From assembly GCA_011524535.1 (NCBI GenBank), contig WTKD01000014.1:122038-186037 (forward strand): DNA of 64,000 bases, written 5' to 3'. The notes beneath the pieces were generated by a model that had not been told where the DNA came from, searched no databases, and saw only the letters and a list, made by a program, of their open reading frames with translations. The first letter of the stretch is position 1, and every line of letters starts with the position of its first letter. The position numbers and the translations under genes were made by a program. Shown here piece after piece: positions 44,086-53,736 of this stretch. This DNA is from Spirochaetaceae bacterium (GTDB lineage Bacteria; Spirochaetota; Spirochaetia; WTKD01).

Positions 44086-44840
44086 GTTGGATATCTACAT
44101 TACTCGCTGGGTCGATCGGATGGATGTTTGGTGGCCCCCTAGGTGCCTTGGCAGGGGTTGCTATTGCGCATGTCTACGGAAAATCACGCAGCGCGCGCTA
44201 CGCTGGAAGAGCTGGCGGCAGGCGATCGTTTAGCGATTACCATGATCGTCAGAGTGCTTATTTCGTGTGTATGTTTACCATGCTTGGAAAACTCTCCAAA
44301 GTCGATGGGCATGTAAGCAAGGAAGAAGGAGACTTTCTCATTTCATTCTTGGACAAAAACCAACTCCAAGGACAAACGCGTGAATTTGCAATACGGCTTT
44401 TTAACGAAGGAAGAGATTCCAAACATAGCGTCGAAGAGTTAGCCCGTCAATTCTATGAAATAGCTGGAAACAACAAAACCCTCCTTAGCTCATTTTATGA
44501 TATGCTCTATGCCTTAACCCTTTCGGACGGAGTATTACACCCCAACGAGAAATCTTCCCTGGAAAGTATCAGGGCTATTTTTATGCTCGATGAATCGCAT
44601 CAACGAGCTGCCGAAGCAAGAAACGGCGTTTCACTCGAAGAGCAATACAAGGTATTGGGGGTTGCGGCAAATGCCAGCGACTCAGAAGTTAAAGAAGCAT
44701 ACAGAAAAAAAGCTCTCGAATTCCATCCTGACCGGATCGCCTCAAAGGGATTACCCGAAGAATTTAAGACATTTGCACAAAAACGATTTCAGGATATTCA
44801 AGGCGCCTGGGAGCACATTCGAGCAGAGCGAGGATTATAA
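44082..44840 (+). CDS. Membrane-anchored DnaJ co-chaperone, DjlA-like
   Basis: 252 residues in three parts: a glycine-rich N-terminal membrane segment (LAGSIGWMFGGPLGALAGVAI), a TerB-like helical domain (about 60-165, with MLGKLSKVDGHVSKEE and LYALTLSDGVLHPNE), and a C-terminal J-domain with YKVLGVAANASDSEVKEAYR and the essential HPD in LEFHPDRIAS. This is the domain order of DjlA, a co-chaperone that stimulates DnaK at the inner membrane. Its start overlaps the pncB stop (ATGA). Confidence 0.88.
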   Translation: MSWISTLLAGSIGWMFGGPLGALAGVAIAHVYGKSRSARYAGRAGGRRSFSDYHDRQSAYFVCMFTMLGKLSKVDGHVSKEEGDFLISFLDKNQLQGQTREFAIRLFNEGRDSKHSVEELARQFYEIAGNNKTLLSSFYDMLYALTLSDGVLHPNEKSSLESIRAIFMLDESHQRAAEARNGVSLEEQYKVLGVAANASDSEVKEAYRKKALEFHPDRIASKGLPEEFKTFAQKRFQDIQGAWEHIRAERGL

Positions 44841-44890
44841 TACCCACAAGCATCGCAGTGATGCCGAGCTTTCTAATAACAAAGTAGCAA

Positions 44891-46168
44891 TTATAAACGG
44901 ATTGCTCTCGCTCCGAATGGGCGTATTTGCGCTACCATCGATGTCGCATTTGGGCAATACGTAGTAAGCGTTTTACGAAAAGAATGGCTATGTTCACGTT
45001 CGAGAAAGCTAATAACCGAACCCCCGAATCCTCCCCCGTGTACACGAGAGGCGGAATCCAACAAAGAATCGACCGTTTGCACCGCGCCAAGAAGCCAAGC
45101 ATAATCACCACTGTCCTGCGGCGATGTTACATTTTGCAAGAAGGTCCATGATGATATTCCAGAAGCGCGGATAGAACTTTTCATAGCAAAAATATCTTGG
45201 GATATTACCGCGGCTTTGAACAAACGAACCCGTGCACATTCTTGAACAAAATGCATGGTACGTAATAAGGCTCGCACAGAATATTTCTCAAGAATGTTCT
45301 TTATTATTTCTGGTTTAAATACTTTCGCCCAGCTTTCTTGTGTATGTTCTAACAAAAGAGGTTGATCACCCAACCGTTTGACTCCAATGAGTTCGGCTAT
45401 ATGGGTCATATCATTGCTTATTTCCGCATAATCCCCTGCTTTGCCTCCATGTCCATCTCCAAGAGTGGAAACAATGCAAGACCAGCCATCCAAACTAGCC
45501 TTCAATCCCTCTACCTGTGGTATTTCCGATCGAAAAGAAATGTGATTGAGTCCTCCATATACCGAGGCAATCTGGTCCATCAATCCACAAGGTTTATTCA
45601 TGAATACCGATTCGGCAAATTGTGCACTCAGACAAATATCCATCGGGGTCAAAGCATCATCATTGAACACATGAGAAAGGATCAACGCGATACAACAAGA
45701 AAACGCAGCGGAAGAAGATAGACCCATACCTACGGGTATCTTCGAATCTATACATACATCGATACCCCCGATGACATACCCTTTGCGACGAAACCATTCA
45801 CACACGCCTGCAATCAACGATTCGCTAGTGTTTTCCATTCGATATTTGAGCTTATTATCAAGTTCAACGGAGAAGACATCCTTGGTGTTTCGTGAAATAC
45901 AGCGTACATACTTTTGATTGTTTTTCGAAGCCAGACAACGTATATCTAATTGTATGCTTGCTGCAATCACTTCACCGCTCGAATGGTCCAAATGATTACC
46001 TATTACCTCGATTCTTCCTGGCAGGCTGCAGAAGAGCGTAGGGTTGCAACTAAAATTTTTCAAAAAAAGATCATGGATTACCGAGTAACGATCATCAAAT
46101 TCGGACTGGGATTCAGACATTTGATAGCCATGAACGAATGTATCAAATAATGAGTTCATTGTTTTCAA
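44891..46168 (-). CDS. galK: Galactokinase
   Basis: GHMP kinase that phosphorylates galactose at C1, first step of the Leloir pathway. LPGRIEVIGNHLDHSSGEV is the signature; the family usual is PGRxNLIGEHTDYN, and the G-N-H-x-D-H variant is known to me from Treponema enzymes. The GHMP glycine loop is VGMGLSSSAAFSCCIAL, and the C-terminal block RVHGGGFGGSVISFL. Catalytic Asp is in PCGLMDQIASVYGG. 425 residues is slightly longer than E. coli GalK. galE lies 8 kb away and no galT is in the window. Confidence 0.9.
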   Translation of the reverse strand: MKTMNSLFDTFVHGYQMSESQSEFDDRYSVIHDLFLKNFSCNPTLFCSLPGRIEVIGNHLDHSSGEVIAASIQLDIRCLASKNNQKYVRCISRNTKDVFSVELDNKLKYRMENTSESLIAGVCEWFRRKGYVIGGIDVCIDSKIPVGMGLSSSAAFSCCIALILSHVFNDDALTPMDICLSAQFAESVFMNKPCGLMDQIASVYGGLNHISFRSEIPQVEGLKASLDGWSCIVSTLGDGHGGKAGDYAEISNDMTHIAELIGVKRLGDQPLLLEHTQESWAKVFKPEIIKNILEKYSVRALLRTMHFVQECARVRLFKAAVISQDIFAMKSSIRASGISSWTFLQNVTSPQDSGDYAWLLGAVQTVDSLLDSASRVHGGGFGGSVISFLEREHSHSFRKTLTTYCPNATSMVAQIRPFGARAIRL

Positions 46169-46213
46169 CGTAAAAACGTCGCTGTGGAGAGCTTTCCTAT
46201 GTTTTCTGGGCGA

Positions 46214-46606
46214 TTACTCGCTTAATTGAGCAAGCATATACTCGGTTAACACAAGAGGCCAGAGCGGAAATTCGGGGGCCTGCTCATCATTTTCATAGCG
46301 ACTTTGAATATTCAAAAATTGGGCTCGTGCTTCATCGTATCTTTTTTGTTTGTAATCGATATAGGCAAGTTCATAGGAAGTCGTTATATTTATAGAAGCG
46401 TCATCACCATAGCGTTGCATGAGCACATTGTAATATTCTCGAGCACTGTCATAGTTACCATTATTGAATTCTACTTGAGCTGCGTACAATATTTGCGCTT
46501 CACTCGCATCGGGTTCAACGGTAACCGAAGAATAACAAGCAAATAAAAGCGAAACGAGCGCCAAGCTCATCACAAGCTCTCTCAGATACTTGATAACAAT
46601 GCCCAT
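46214..46606 (-). CDS. Small lipoprotein with TPR-like helices
   Basis: 130 residues. A hydrophobic signal with lipobox LLFAC (Cys24) is followed by two TPR-like helix pairs: ILYAAQVEFNNGNYDSAREYY and ELAYIDYKQKRYDEARAQFL (helix pattern A-x-x-x-x-x-x-x-x-Y-x-x-A). This size and arrangement resemble small BamD/YbgF-like accessory lipoproteins, but it is too short to assign. An internal ATG at 46570 is a possible alternative start. Lies between galK and hom on the same strand. Confidence 0.7.
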   Translation of the reverse strand: MGIVIKYLRELVMSLALVSLLFACYSSVTVEPDASEAQILYAAQVEFNNGNYDSAREYYNVLMQRYGDDASINITTSYELAYIDYKQKRYDEARAQFLNIQSRYENDEQAPEFPLWPLVLTEYMLAQLSE

Positions 46607-46678
46607 ACTAAACTATACATCCTCTGATTACGTTGTCAAGATCTTCCTAGAAACATTCATTAGGATTTGCGGTGTAGA

Positions 46679-48010
46679 TTATTTCAAAGAGGCGATTTTT
46701 TCTTCATCTAAATCAAAAATAGGTATCATGGTTTTCGCATCATACACACAAGAAAGATTTTCCAGCGCAGAAAGAACCTTTTTCATATTGTTTTCAAGCG
46801 TTTCGTGGGTGATTATGATCAGCAAGGCTTGCTTTGTGTCCTGATTCTCTACCTTTTTTTGCAGAACGGTAGCAAAACTCACCGAATAATTGGTAAATAC
46901 CGCTGCTATCTCTGCCAAAACGCCGTGTGAATCATCAACATGCATCCGAAGGTAATACCTATGCTGCGTCTGTCCAGCCGGAACTTGATTCCTATGCGTA
47001 TTCAAATCCTGCCATTGCCCGCTGTATTCGAACAAACTCTGCCAATTACCAATACCGATGCTGATAATGTCTCCTATTACCGCGCTTGCTGTTGGTTCAC
47101 CTCCAGCCCCTCGCCCATAATACAATGTGTGTCCATTGGTATCGCCGAATATACTAACCGCATTGAATGTATCTTTAACCGCTGCTAGGGGATGATCTTC
47201 GATCAATAATACGGGACGGACCCAAATGGTAATGCCGTCTTTTACTTTATACGCTGCCGCAATAAGCTTAAATCGATATCCCAATTCCTTTGCATGTCGC
47301 ATGTCCACCTGGTCGATATTGTCGATTCCTTGCACCGCTATATCCGAAAAAGAGACCTTCAATGAAAACGCAAGAGAACTCATGATCGCAATTTTATGCG
47401 CCGCATCTAGGCCCTGGACATCCAAACTTGGGTCTGCCTCGGCAATCCCTTGGGTTATAGATATCTCCAATGCCTTTTTGTATGAAATGGATTTCTCTTC
47501 CATCTTTGTTAATATAAAATTGCAGGTGCCGTTTACAATACCGTAGACGGCGTGTATCGAGTTTGCTATAAGACCATCCGCTATCGCGCGTATCAACGGC
47601 ACTCCCGCGCAACAACTTGCCTCAACTCCTATGCATGTATTATTTTTTCGAGCCAATGCCCATAATTCCTCACCATGAAGAGCAAGCATTGCCTTATTTG
47701 CCGTGACGACAAATTTTCCTCGCGATAATAATTCCCTAACGATGGAATAAGCAACATCTACCCCCCCGATAAGTTCCACATAACAATCAATATTCTCATC
47801 CTCCAAAACAGCCTTTCGATCGCAGGTCGCGATCGCCTGCACCGACGGGGCTATGTCCAGTTTTGCTGTTCTCAGCAAAACGGCTACCACTTCAATGTAT
47901 ACCCCGCTCTTATCTGCTATCGATTGTGCACGTTTTTGCAGAATATCAACCGTCGCCCTGCCCACCGTCCCATACCCAAGAATTGCAATACGTAGATGCT
48001 TTTTTTGCAT
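46679..48010 (-). CDS. hom: Homoserine dehydrogenase, canonical with ACT domain
   Basis: NAD(P)H-dependent reduction of aspartate semialdehyde to homoserine, branch point for Thr and Met. 443 residues. The Rossmann motif ILGYGTVGRATV is intact, as are EASCCAGVPLIRAI, the GIVNGTCNFILTKM block, EADPSLDVQGLDAAHK with the catalytic Asp and Lys, and GRGAGGEPTASAV. The C-terminal 80 residues form an ACT domain (RMHVDDSHGVLAEIAAVF), normally the threonine-sensing part. Compared with this protein, the Hom-like half of the methionine fusion at 22518 has lost its cofactor and N-G-T motifs. Confidence 0.95.
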   Translation of the reverse strand: MQKKHLRIAILGYGTVGRATVDILQKRAQSIADKSGVYIEVVAVLLRTAKLDIAPSVQAIATCDRKAVLEDENIDCYVELIGGVDVAYSIVRELLSRGKFVVTANKAMLALHGEELWALARKNNTCIGVEASCCAGVPLIRAIADGLIANSIHAVYGIVNGTCNFILTKMEEKSISYKKALEISITQGIAEADPSLDVQGLDAAHKIAIMSSLAFSLKVSFSDIAVQGIDNIDQVDMRHAKELGYRFKLIAAAYKVKDGITIWVRPVLLIEDHPLAAVKDTFNAVSIFGDTNGHTLYYGRGAGGEPTASAVIGDIISIGIGNWQSLFEYSGQWQDLNTHRNQVPAGQTQHRYYLRMHVDDSHGVLAEIAAVFTNYSVSFATVLQKKVENQDTKQALLIIITHETLENNMKKVLSALENLSCVYDAKTMIPIFDLDEEKIASLK

Positions 48011-48117
48011 AATTCATGCTATGAAGGGCAGGCATATGCTGTCAATGCACAACCGCATATCTTTACCATATTGCGGCTTGTCTTTTAATATATTGTTTTC
48101 TACGTATATAATAAAGT

Positions 48118-49104
48118 GTGTATATCATTTTCATCTTGATGATGATAGCAAGCTCCCTTTTTTCGCAGAGCATCGCTACATTACGCATAGAAGCAGCCCC
48201 GGTCACCCTCATCCGCTATGGAGAACCAATCGATGTACAGGATGAGACCGCCCTGGTTACCTATGACAGAGTACAGAGCACCGGAAAAAACCATATATTG
48301 ATCAAAAACGGCCCTTCGATAACCTTGCTCGGAATAACCGATATATTAATTGTCGAACAAGAAACCAATCATGTAGAATTGTATCTCTTTTCAGGAGACC
48401 TAGAAGTAGATACCTATGCCGATGCCAGAACTCCGCAAGGAGCGAATACAACCCTCAACTCACCTTCCGAACCCCTGGTAGAAATCATCACTATAAATGG
48501 CAGAGTAACCTCGATGCTGGGTAAGGTAACCATCCATGCTAGCCATCCCTACCATAGCCACGTAGCGCCTACAGAAATAACGGATGCCGTACATTATGCC
48601 AATGCGGTGCTAATCAATAGAAACAATCCGAGAGATAGACAGATCTTGAGTAGTAGTATATGCCTAGAGATTATATTTCTGGATACAGTAAAAAGAATAG
48701 ATACGTTAACTCCGCCGATTCCGGACCTAGATCATTTTGATTATATAGAGGAGCAGATAATATTGTACGATCAGCTTCTACAAGGACTCTATGAAAATAT
48801 TCAGAAACAATACGACCTGTCCATCCTATCTGCAACCTATGCTATCAATAACGGGCTTGGAATTCCTTCTGATCTTTCTGAAACATTTGGACAGGTAGAT
48901 ATTTCTGAATTACACGAATATACCATGCTTCAGGGTTTCTTTTTATCGGCTCTCGAAACACTTACCGAACAAACACATAATACAGAGGGAACTCAAAATA
49001 GAGTTCCCTACGCAATAACCACAATAGCTCCAAGAACATTTTTGTCGCTCGTTCAACGTTCTACAAAAATACTTCAGATCGTATCGTTAGCCACTAATCC
49101 TTAA
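48118..49104 (+). CDS. Exported FecR-like protein
   Basis: 328 residues with an N-terminal signal (IIFILMMIASSLFSQS). Residues 30-150 read like a FecR-type beta domain (TLIRYGEPIDVQDETALV, ILIKNGPSITLLG, VELYLFSGDLEVD). The second half is helical (FDYIEEQIILYDQLL, LHEYTMLQGFFLSALETL). The frame opens with a GTG at 48118, but a TATAAT at 48107-48112 lies only six bases before it; the ATG at 48139, eight codons in, may be the true start and still gives a short signal peptide. It ends 11 bases inside the convergent ABC gene. Function unknown; periplasmic. Confidence 0.65.
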   Translation: MYIIFILMMIASSLFSQSIATLRIEAAPVTLIRYGEPIDVQDETALVTYDRVQSTGKNHILIKNGPSITLLGITDILIVEQETNHVELYLFSGDLEVDTYADARTPQGANTTLNSPSEPLVEIITINGRVTSMLGKVTIHASHPYHSHVAPTEITDAVHYANAVLINRNNPRDRQILSSSICLEIIFLDTVKRIDTLTPPIPDLDHFDYIEEQIILYDQLLQGLYENIQKQYDLSILSATYAINNGLGIPSDLSETFGQVDISELHEYTMLQGFFLSALETLTEQTHNTEGTQNRVPYAITTIAPRTFLSLVQRSTKILQIVSLATNP

Positions 49105-50185
49105 TAAGAATTTCTGTTTCTACATCAAAAAGATGCAGTTTTTTTGTATCTGGGGCAAAATAAATAGTTTCACCGACTTCGTATTCTCGTGAAGGAGGCA
49201 CTCTCGCTATCAACTGCTGTTTCCCCATCGTGATATACAAATGAACTTCGGCTCCCAGAGGTTCAATAATTTCCACTTTTGCTTCAAAGGTTTTTCCCTT
49301 TGTTGCCCCGTCAACAATTTTTAAGTTTTCTGGTCGAATACCAAGTACAGCATTTTTTCCTACATATTCTGCATAGGCTTTTACGTTGCGAAGCTCGATA
49401 CTGTGATCTTCAATCTTTGCTGACACTTTTGCCCCAACTTTTTGAATTTCTGCATGCAAAAAGTTCATAGGAGGCGAACCAATAAACCCGGCAACAAAAT
49501 GGTTCACCGGATGATTATACAATTCAAGGGGTGGTCCAATCTGCTGAATAACACCATCACGCATAACAACAATTTTGTCACTCATGGTCATGGCCTCAAC
49601 CTGGTCGTGGGTTACATATATCATTGTGGCTTGCAATCTATAGTGCAAAGCTGATATCTCTGCGCGCATCTGTACTCGAAGCTTTGCATCGAGGTTCGAA
49701 AGCGGTTCATCAAACAAAAAGACCTTGGGGTATCGCACGATCGCACGTCCTACAGCAACACGTTGTCGCTGTCCCCCAGAAAGAGCCTTTGGTTTTCGAT
49801 CAAGGAGCGCCTCTATATCCAAAATTTTTGCAGCTTCTTTCACACGAGTATCTATCTCTTGTTTAGGAAATTTTCGGATTTTCAACCCAAAAGCCATATT
49901 ATCGTACACATTCATATGGGGATACAATGCGTAGTTTTGGAACACCATTGCAATATCCCTATCCTTGGGCGGAATATCATTCATTCGATTTCCATCGATG
50001 AGCAAATCACCACCGCTAATTTCTTCAAGTCCGGCTACCATACGAAGGGTTGTGGTTTTCCCACAGCCGGAAGGTCCGACAAGAACTACAAATTCCTTGT
50101 CAGCAATATGAATATTCGCATCTTTTACAGCAACTACATCACCGCTGTATACCTTACGAATATTTTTTAGTTCTACTGTTGCCAT
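49094..50185 (-). CDS. ABC transporter ATPase, MalK/UgpC type
   Basis: Energises import of sugars or glycerol phosphate in the CUT1 family. Complete set of motifs: Walker A GPSGCGKTTT, Q-loop VFQNYALYPHM, signature ALSGGQRQRVAVGRAI, Walker B VFLFDEPLSNLDAKL, and H-loop VTHDQVEAMT. A C-terminal regulatory TOBE domain is present (GIRPENLKIVDG, PLGAEVHLYITMG), as in MalK. 363 residues. A solute-binding lipoprotein lies just upstream on the same strand, but no permease is in the window; such ATPases are often shared among several transporters. Confidence 0.92.
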   Translation of the reverse strand: MATVELKNIRKVYSGDVVAVKDANIHIADKEFVVLVGPSGCGKTTTLRMVAGLEEISGGDLLIDGNRMNDIPPKDRDIAMVFQNYALYPHMNVYDNMAFGLKIRKFPKQEIDTRVKEAAKILDIEALLDRKPKALSGGQRQRVAVGRAIVRYPKVFLFDEPLSNLDAKLRVQMRAEISALHYRLQATMIYVTHDQVEAMTMSDKIVVMRDGVIQQIGPPLELYNHPVNHFVAGFIGSPPMNFLHAEIQKVGAKVSAKIEDHSIELRNVKAYAEYVGKNAVLGIRPENLKIVDGATKGKTFEAKVEIIEPLGAEVHLYITMGKQQLIARVPPSREYEVGETIYFAPDTKKLHLFDVETEILIKD

Positions 50186-50294
50186 TTAACTTCCTCCAAA
50201 CAATATATATACTTCAGTGTAGCATTGCTCTATATTAAATACAAACTTAATTCATATTTAGCATCTAAGCCTGATTTATAGTAATAATATTTTT

Positions 50295-51467
50295 CTATCG
50301 AACGTTCTGATATATCCATTTTTGCGTTTCAGAAGCCAATTCGATTGTTGTTTTAGGGGACTCAGGCTCATTGATATAGTTCTCTATCCATGGTTCCACT
50401 ATTTGAGATGTATAGTCTTCCCATGCCCGCACCTGTGGTAGTGAAAAAAACATTTCTGTGGCTAGAGGCATACGTACGGAATCAAATTCTTCCTGGATTT
50501 CTTCTTCATTTATCGTATAGAGGGTCGAAAAACCTCCTACAAATCCAAATCTTCTACTCCCCAATGTTTCTTTGGCTGCTAGGTAACGCCTTTGAGTTTC
50601 TGGGTTCATCATCCAGCGCAGAAACGCTTTTGCCTGCTTTTTTTGTCGAGATGCCCTTGGTATTCCAGCAGACAATGCTCGATAGACCAATATTCCGTTT
50701 TCGTTTTGGAGCCATCTTGGGCGAAGACCATCCCTATCCAATTGATTTGTAGAAAAGAACGTGCTTGCGGTTGCCCAAAATCGGTCTATCCTGTCCAATT
50801 GTGCTACACGGGCCAGTGGGACGGTAAAATTCTGCTCTTCAAAACGTTTTTGGGCATCAAGCCCTGCAATTTGACGGTTCCATTCACGTAAGAATTCAAT
50901 ATTTTCCAAGAGCGTTTCATTATTCCACTCTATGTCGCCACTTTCACCTTCAAAAAATCTGACACCACCTACCCTCAGAGCAAATACAAGGAATTCTGTT
51001 TGCCACAATGGATTAAAATACCGAAGCCGTTCTTCTTCTGTCATTCCTACTATATTCGATAATTGATCCAGTCGAATACCAAAGCCAAAATTGTCTATCT
51101 CGCTCTGAGAAACAATAACGGGCAAATCAAACATCACGGGAATAATCCAAGAACCAAAAAAATCATCTATGGCAGGGTATATATAGTCTATCCTTTCTAT
51201 ATCTCGCTCCAAAGAAATGAGATAGTCCTTGTATATCTCGTGGTGTAGATCGTATCCAATCGCCACATCTACTTGAACATCCTGTAATCTGACATGTCTA
51301 TCGGTGTATGGATCGTGGTGAAAAAAGAGCACGGTATCGTCCTCTATTTCATTGTACAATTCTGTAAGTAGGGCTATTTCGCTATTGCTAGACCATACAT
51401 GCACAACCGCTTCAGAACACCCCGATAGCACCAAACAGATTATACTAATAGTAATCCATCTAGGCAT
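50295..51467 (-). CDS. Extracellular solute-binding lipoprotein (ABC family 1-like)
   Basis: 390 residues from the ATG at 51467, chosen because MPRWITISIICLVLSGCSE is a clean lipoprotein signal (lipobox LSGC, Cys17); the frame extends upstream into the aminotransferase gene but those residues do not look like a signal. Mature start VHVWSSNSEIALLTELYNE resembles carbohydrate-binding proteins, and AKAFLRWMMNPETQRRYLAA is the familiar C-terminal lobe helix (k-A-x-x-F-x-x-W-x-x-x-x-E-x-Q). The centre (FDLPVIVSQ) is divergent. The ligand is unknown; adjacency to a MalK-type ATPase suggests a sugar. Confidence 0.75.
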   Translation of the reverse strand: MPRWITISIICLVLSGCSEAVVHVWSSNSEIALLTELYNEIEDDTVLFFHHDPYTDRHVRLQDVQVDVAIGYDLHHEIYKDYLISLERDIERIDYIYPAIDDFFGSWIIPVMFDLPVIVSQSEIDNFGFGIRLDQLSNIVGMTEEERLRYFNPLWQTEFLVFALRVGGVRFFEGESGDIEWNNETLLENIEFLREWNRQIAGLDAQKRFEEQNFTVPLARVAQLDRIDRFWATASTFFSTNQLDRDGLRPRWLQNENGILVYRALSAGIPRASRQKKQAKAFLRWMMNPETQRRYLAAKETLGSRRFGFVGGFSTLYTINEEEIQEEFDSVRMPLATEMFFSLPQVRAWEDYTSQIVEPWIENYINEPESPKTTIELASETQKWIYQNVR

Positions 51468-51516
51468 GGTGTTTAAAAAGTATACAGAGTGGATATTGAA
51501 TCGTTGTGCGGGTGAA

Positions 51517-52797
51517 TCAGGAAAGACGTTCTGCTGTAGCATATATATCATCGTATAGCTTGGCTAATTGATCCTCATCCACACTTGCAAAAGAAATTCT
51601 CACGATATCATCGTTGACCGCAATAATTCCAATGCCCTTCTCGAGCAATGCATTGCGAAGCGCTTCGCCAAGACCCGCACGGATTCTAAATGCCATAAAA
51701 TATCCGGAATTAAATGGTAAAGGAGTGAGCGTAGTGGTCGGTTTGTCCGCCAAAATTGCACGCACCCGTTCGTAGCGCCTTTGCAATAACCTGACGTGTT
51801 CCTGCTGTTCTGTCATGTATTTTGGGTCATTGTATACCTTCATCATGAGATTTTGTGAAAGGTTACTAATATTGGAAACACTGGAGCGTATCGCTCCCAT
51901 GGTCTTTTTCTCGAGTACTTCGTATTCTTCTTGGCACATGTTCTTCGATCCATATGTCAAAAATCCAACGCGAAGTCCCCAAGCAAAATCTTCCTTTGTG
52001 ATCCCATCGGCTTTGACCGCAAGAATATTTTTGTGAGCCTGCGATAACGGAGCAAAGAGCGATTCGGTCATTACTTCTTTTTCATAAAAGAATCCAAAAT
52101 ACGCATCATCGAGTATGACCAGCATGTTCAATCCACGATCTGCGTGTTTCTTCAGCACAGCTGTAAGCGAGGATGCTTCTTCCAGTGTTGGTGAATATCC
52201 TGTTGGATTATTCGGGAAATTTAGCATCACTATAACTTTTTCAGTATGACGCCCCAATACAGTATCAAGAGCTGTAATATTGAATCCATCGGATTCTGTG
52301 TAAAACGGGAACGATTCAATTTTCGCCTTTCGTCTTTCTGAAAGCATCAAGCGATAATTCCCCCAATACATATCCGGAATAATCACTGTGTCGCTTTCAT
52401 TTGCAAACAAATCAATGAGTACGCTCACCCCGTGTGTTATACCAGCGGTTACGATGGGAAGATAGAGATTGAAATTCTTCAATGTCGGGTTTTTTTCTAC
52501 GAGCATTTTTTTCCATGTTTCACGCAATACAGGCTGACCCGCGGTCGGTGCGTAGGCAACAGCTTCCTTAGAAGCCAAACTTGGAATTAGTCGCTGGAGT
52601 GAATCCAGTATCATAGGCTTTTTTTGACTATAAGCCATGCCCACTGTGGCATTGAATCGATCAGCACGTTTTGCCGCTTCTGAAGATTGCGCAACTATTC
52701 CCTTCGGAAAAAACATACGTGAGCCCATATCAGAGAGCAAACGTCCAATAATCGATGATTCAATTTGTTTATTCAATGCTACTGCTAGTGGATTCAT
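51517..52797 (-). CDS. Class I/II aminotransferase
   Basis: PLP fold type I, 426 residues. N-terminal AVAYAPTAGQPVLRETWKKM aligns with the substrate-binding Y-x-x-x-x-G-x-x-x-L-R segment; NFPNNPTGY contains the PLP-stabilising Asn and Pro; ILDDAYFGFF has the pyridine-N-binding Asp; the Schiff-base lysine is probably in GITKEDFAWGLRVGF (about residue 277). MVRISFASV-like end (IVRISFASVDED) matches the carboxylate-binding Arg. Amino donor not predictable. It lies 50 bp upstream of the solute-binding lipoprotein on the same strand. Confidence 0.88.
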   Translation of the reverse strand: MNPLAVALNKQIESSIIGRLLSDMGSRMFFPKGIVAQSSEAAKRADRFNATVGMAYSQKKPMILDSLQRLIPSLASKEAVAYAPTAGQPVLRETWKKMLVEKNPTLKNFNLYLPIVTAGITHGVSVLIDLFANESDTVIIPDMYWGNYRLMLSERRKAKIESFPFYTESDGFNITALDTVLGRHTEKVIVMLNFPNNPTGYSPTLEEASSLTAVLKKHADRGLNMLVILDDAYFGFFYEKEVMTESLFAPLSQAHKNILAVKADGITKEDFAWGLRVGFLTYGSKNMCQEEYEVLEKKTMGAIRSSVSNISNLSQNLMMKVYNDPKYMTEQQEHVRLLQRRYERVRAILADKPTTTLTPLPFNSGYFMAFRIRAGLGEALRNALLEKGIGIIAVNDDIVRISFASVDEDQLAKLYDDIYATAERLS

Positions 52798-52817
52798 ATA
52801 AAATCTTCCAGGGAGGT

Positions 52818-53300
52818 TTACTGATCCCCTCTTTCTATCTCAATAAGTTTCTTTTTTATTCCTTCACCGCTTTCCCCGAGGCTGTTCAGGGCATAATTTC
52901 CAAGGCGTCCATCCGCATAGATAACACGGTGGCAAGCGAGAAGGATAACTATCGGATTATGTGCAACGGTGTTTGCAGCAGCGCGAACTGCTTTTTTGTT
53001 TCCAGCCTTCTCTGCGAGATATGAATAGGATAATGTTTCGCCATAAGGCACTGTGTGCAGCATTGAAAGCACTTTCTGCTGAAACAAACCATTCACCAAT
53101 GTTTCAAAAGGGGCAAGCCGAACCGAAAAGGTGCGCAGAGTGCCCGAAAAATACTCCTTGAGCTCTCGAGCCAAAACATCATCGGTCTCTACATTCGCTG
53201 TATCTACTCGCTCGCTATAGAACTTCAATGAGGTCAATCGCTCTTGATCATCAAAGGCTGATTTAAGATAGCCAACCGGAGTAGTGTACCATTTATTCAT
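52818..53300 (-). CDS. ogt: Methylated-DNA-[protein]-cysteine S-methyltransferase
   Basis: Suicide repair of O6-methylguanine. VLSMLHTVPYGETLSYSYLA and AVRAAANTVAHNPIVILLACHRVI carry the family blocks; the acceptor Cys is in ACHRV, where most members have PCHRV, a Pro to Ala change. 160 residues from the ATG at 53300, the usual size; an upstream ATG at 53339 adds 13 residues. The helix-turn-helix region A-V-R-A-A-A-N with R as DNA finger is conserved. A single gene downstream of the aminotransferase start. Confidence 0.9.
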   Translation of the reverse strand: MNKWYTTPVGYLKSAFDDQERLTSLKFYSERVDTANVETDDVLARELKEYFSGTLRTFSVRLAPFETLVNGLFQQKVLSMLHTVPYGETLSYSYLAEKAGNKKAVRAAANTVAHNPIVILLACHRVIYADGRLGNYALNSLGESGEGIKKKLIEIERGDQ

Positions 53301-53364
53301 GTGTTCATAGTATCCTTTTTGAGATGTAGGGAAAAGCAAAAAATCAATATGACAGGAGATCGCG

Positions 53365-53736
53365 ATGTCTTTTCGTACATCAAATATATTTATGAAAGAT
53401 CAGGAAAACTCGGCCGACCATAAAGGTAGATGTTTCCTCCTTGCCTCCGTTGTGTACATTTTTCGGTTAGTTGGGATAAACGATTCCCTCGTCAATGCAC
53501 CTTATTTGGGATACGGAGTAAAAAAATTCCGTCCCACGTGGTATTCGAATCTACCGGTCATCATTGCCCCGCCTTCACTGACGCGCGCAAACATAGAAAC
53601 CCCTCTCGTTCAAAACCTGATTCGCACCATAGGCTATACCGGTAGGACTCACTATAATAGCGGTTTTATACGACTATTGCTCTATATGTTTTATTACCCG
53701 GCAAGGATTTCCAACCGCTACTACGTTTGGGGGTAG
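53365..53736 (+). CDS. Doubtful 123-residue frame between ogt and the acetyltransferase gene
   Basis: Open frame on the plus strand with AGGAG upstream of its ATG. It overlaps the 3' end of the acetyltransferase gene by 63 bases. Composition is protein-like in the middle (CFLLASVVYIFRLVGIND, NLPVIIAPPSLTRANIETP) but no family, signal or repeat is recognised. If it is not real, the 373-bp stretch 53301-53673 holds no gene I can support. Confidence 0.28.
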   Translation: MSFRTSNIFMKDQENSADHKGRCFLLASVVYIFRLVGINDSLVNAPYLGYGVKKFRPTWYSNLPVIIAPPSLTRANIETPLVQNLIRTIGYTGRTHYNSGFIRLLLYMFYYPARISNRYYVWG

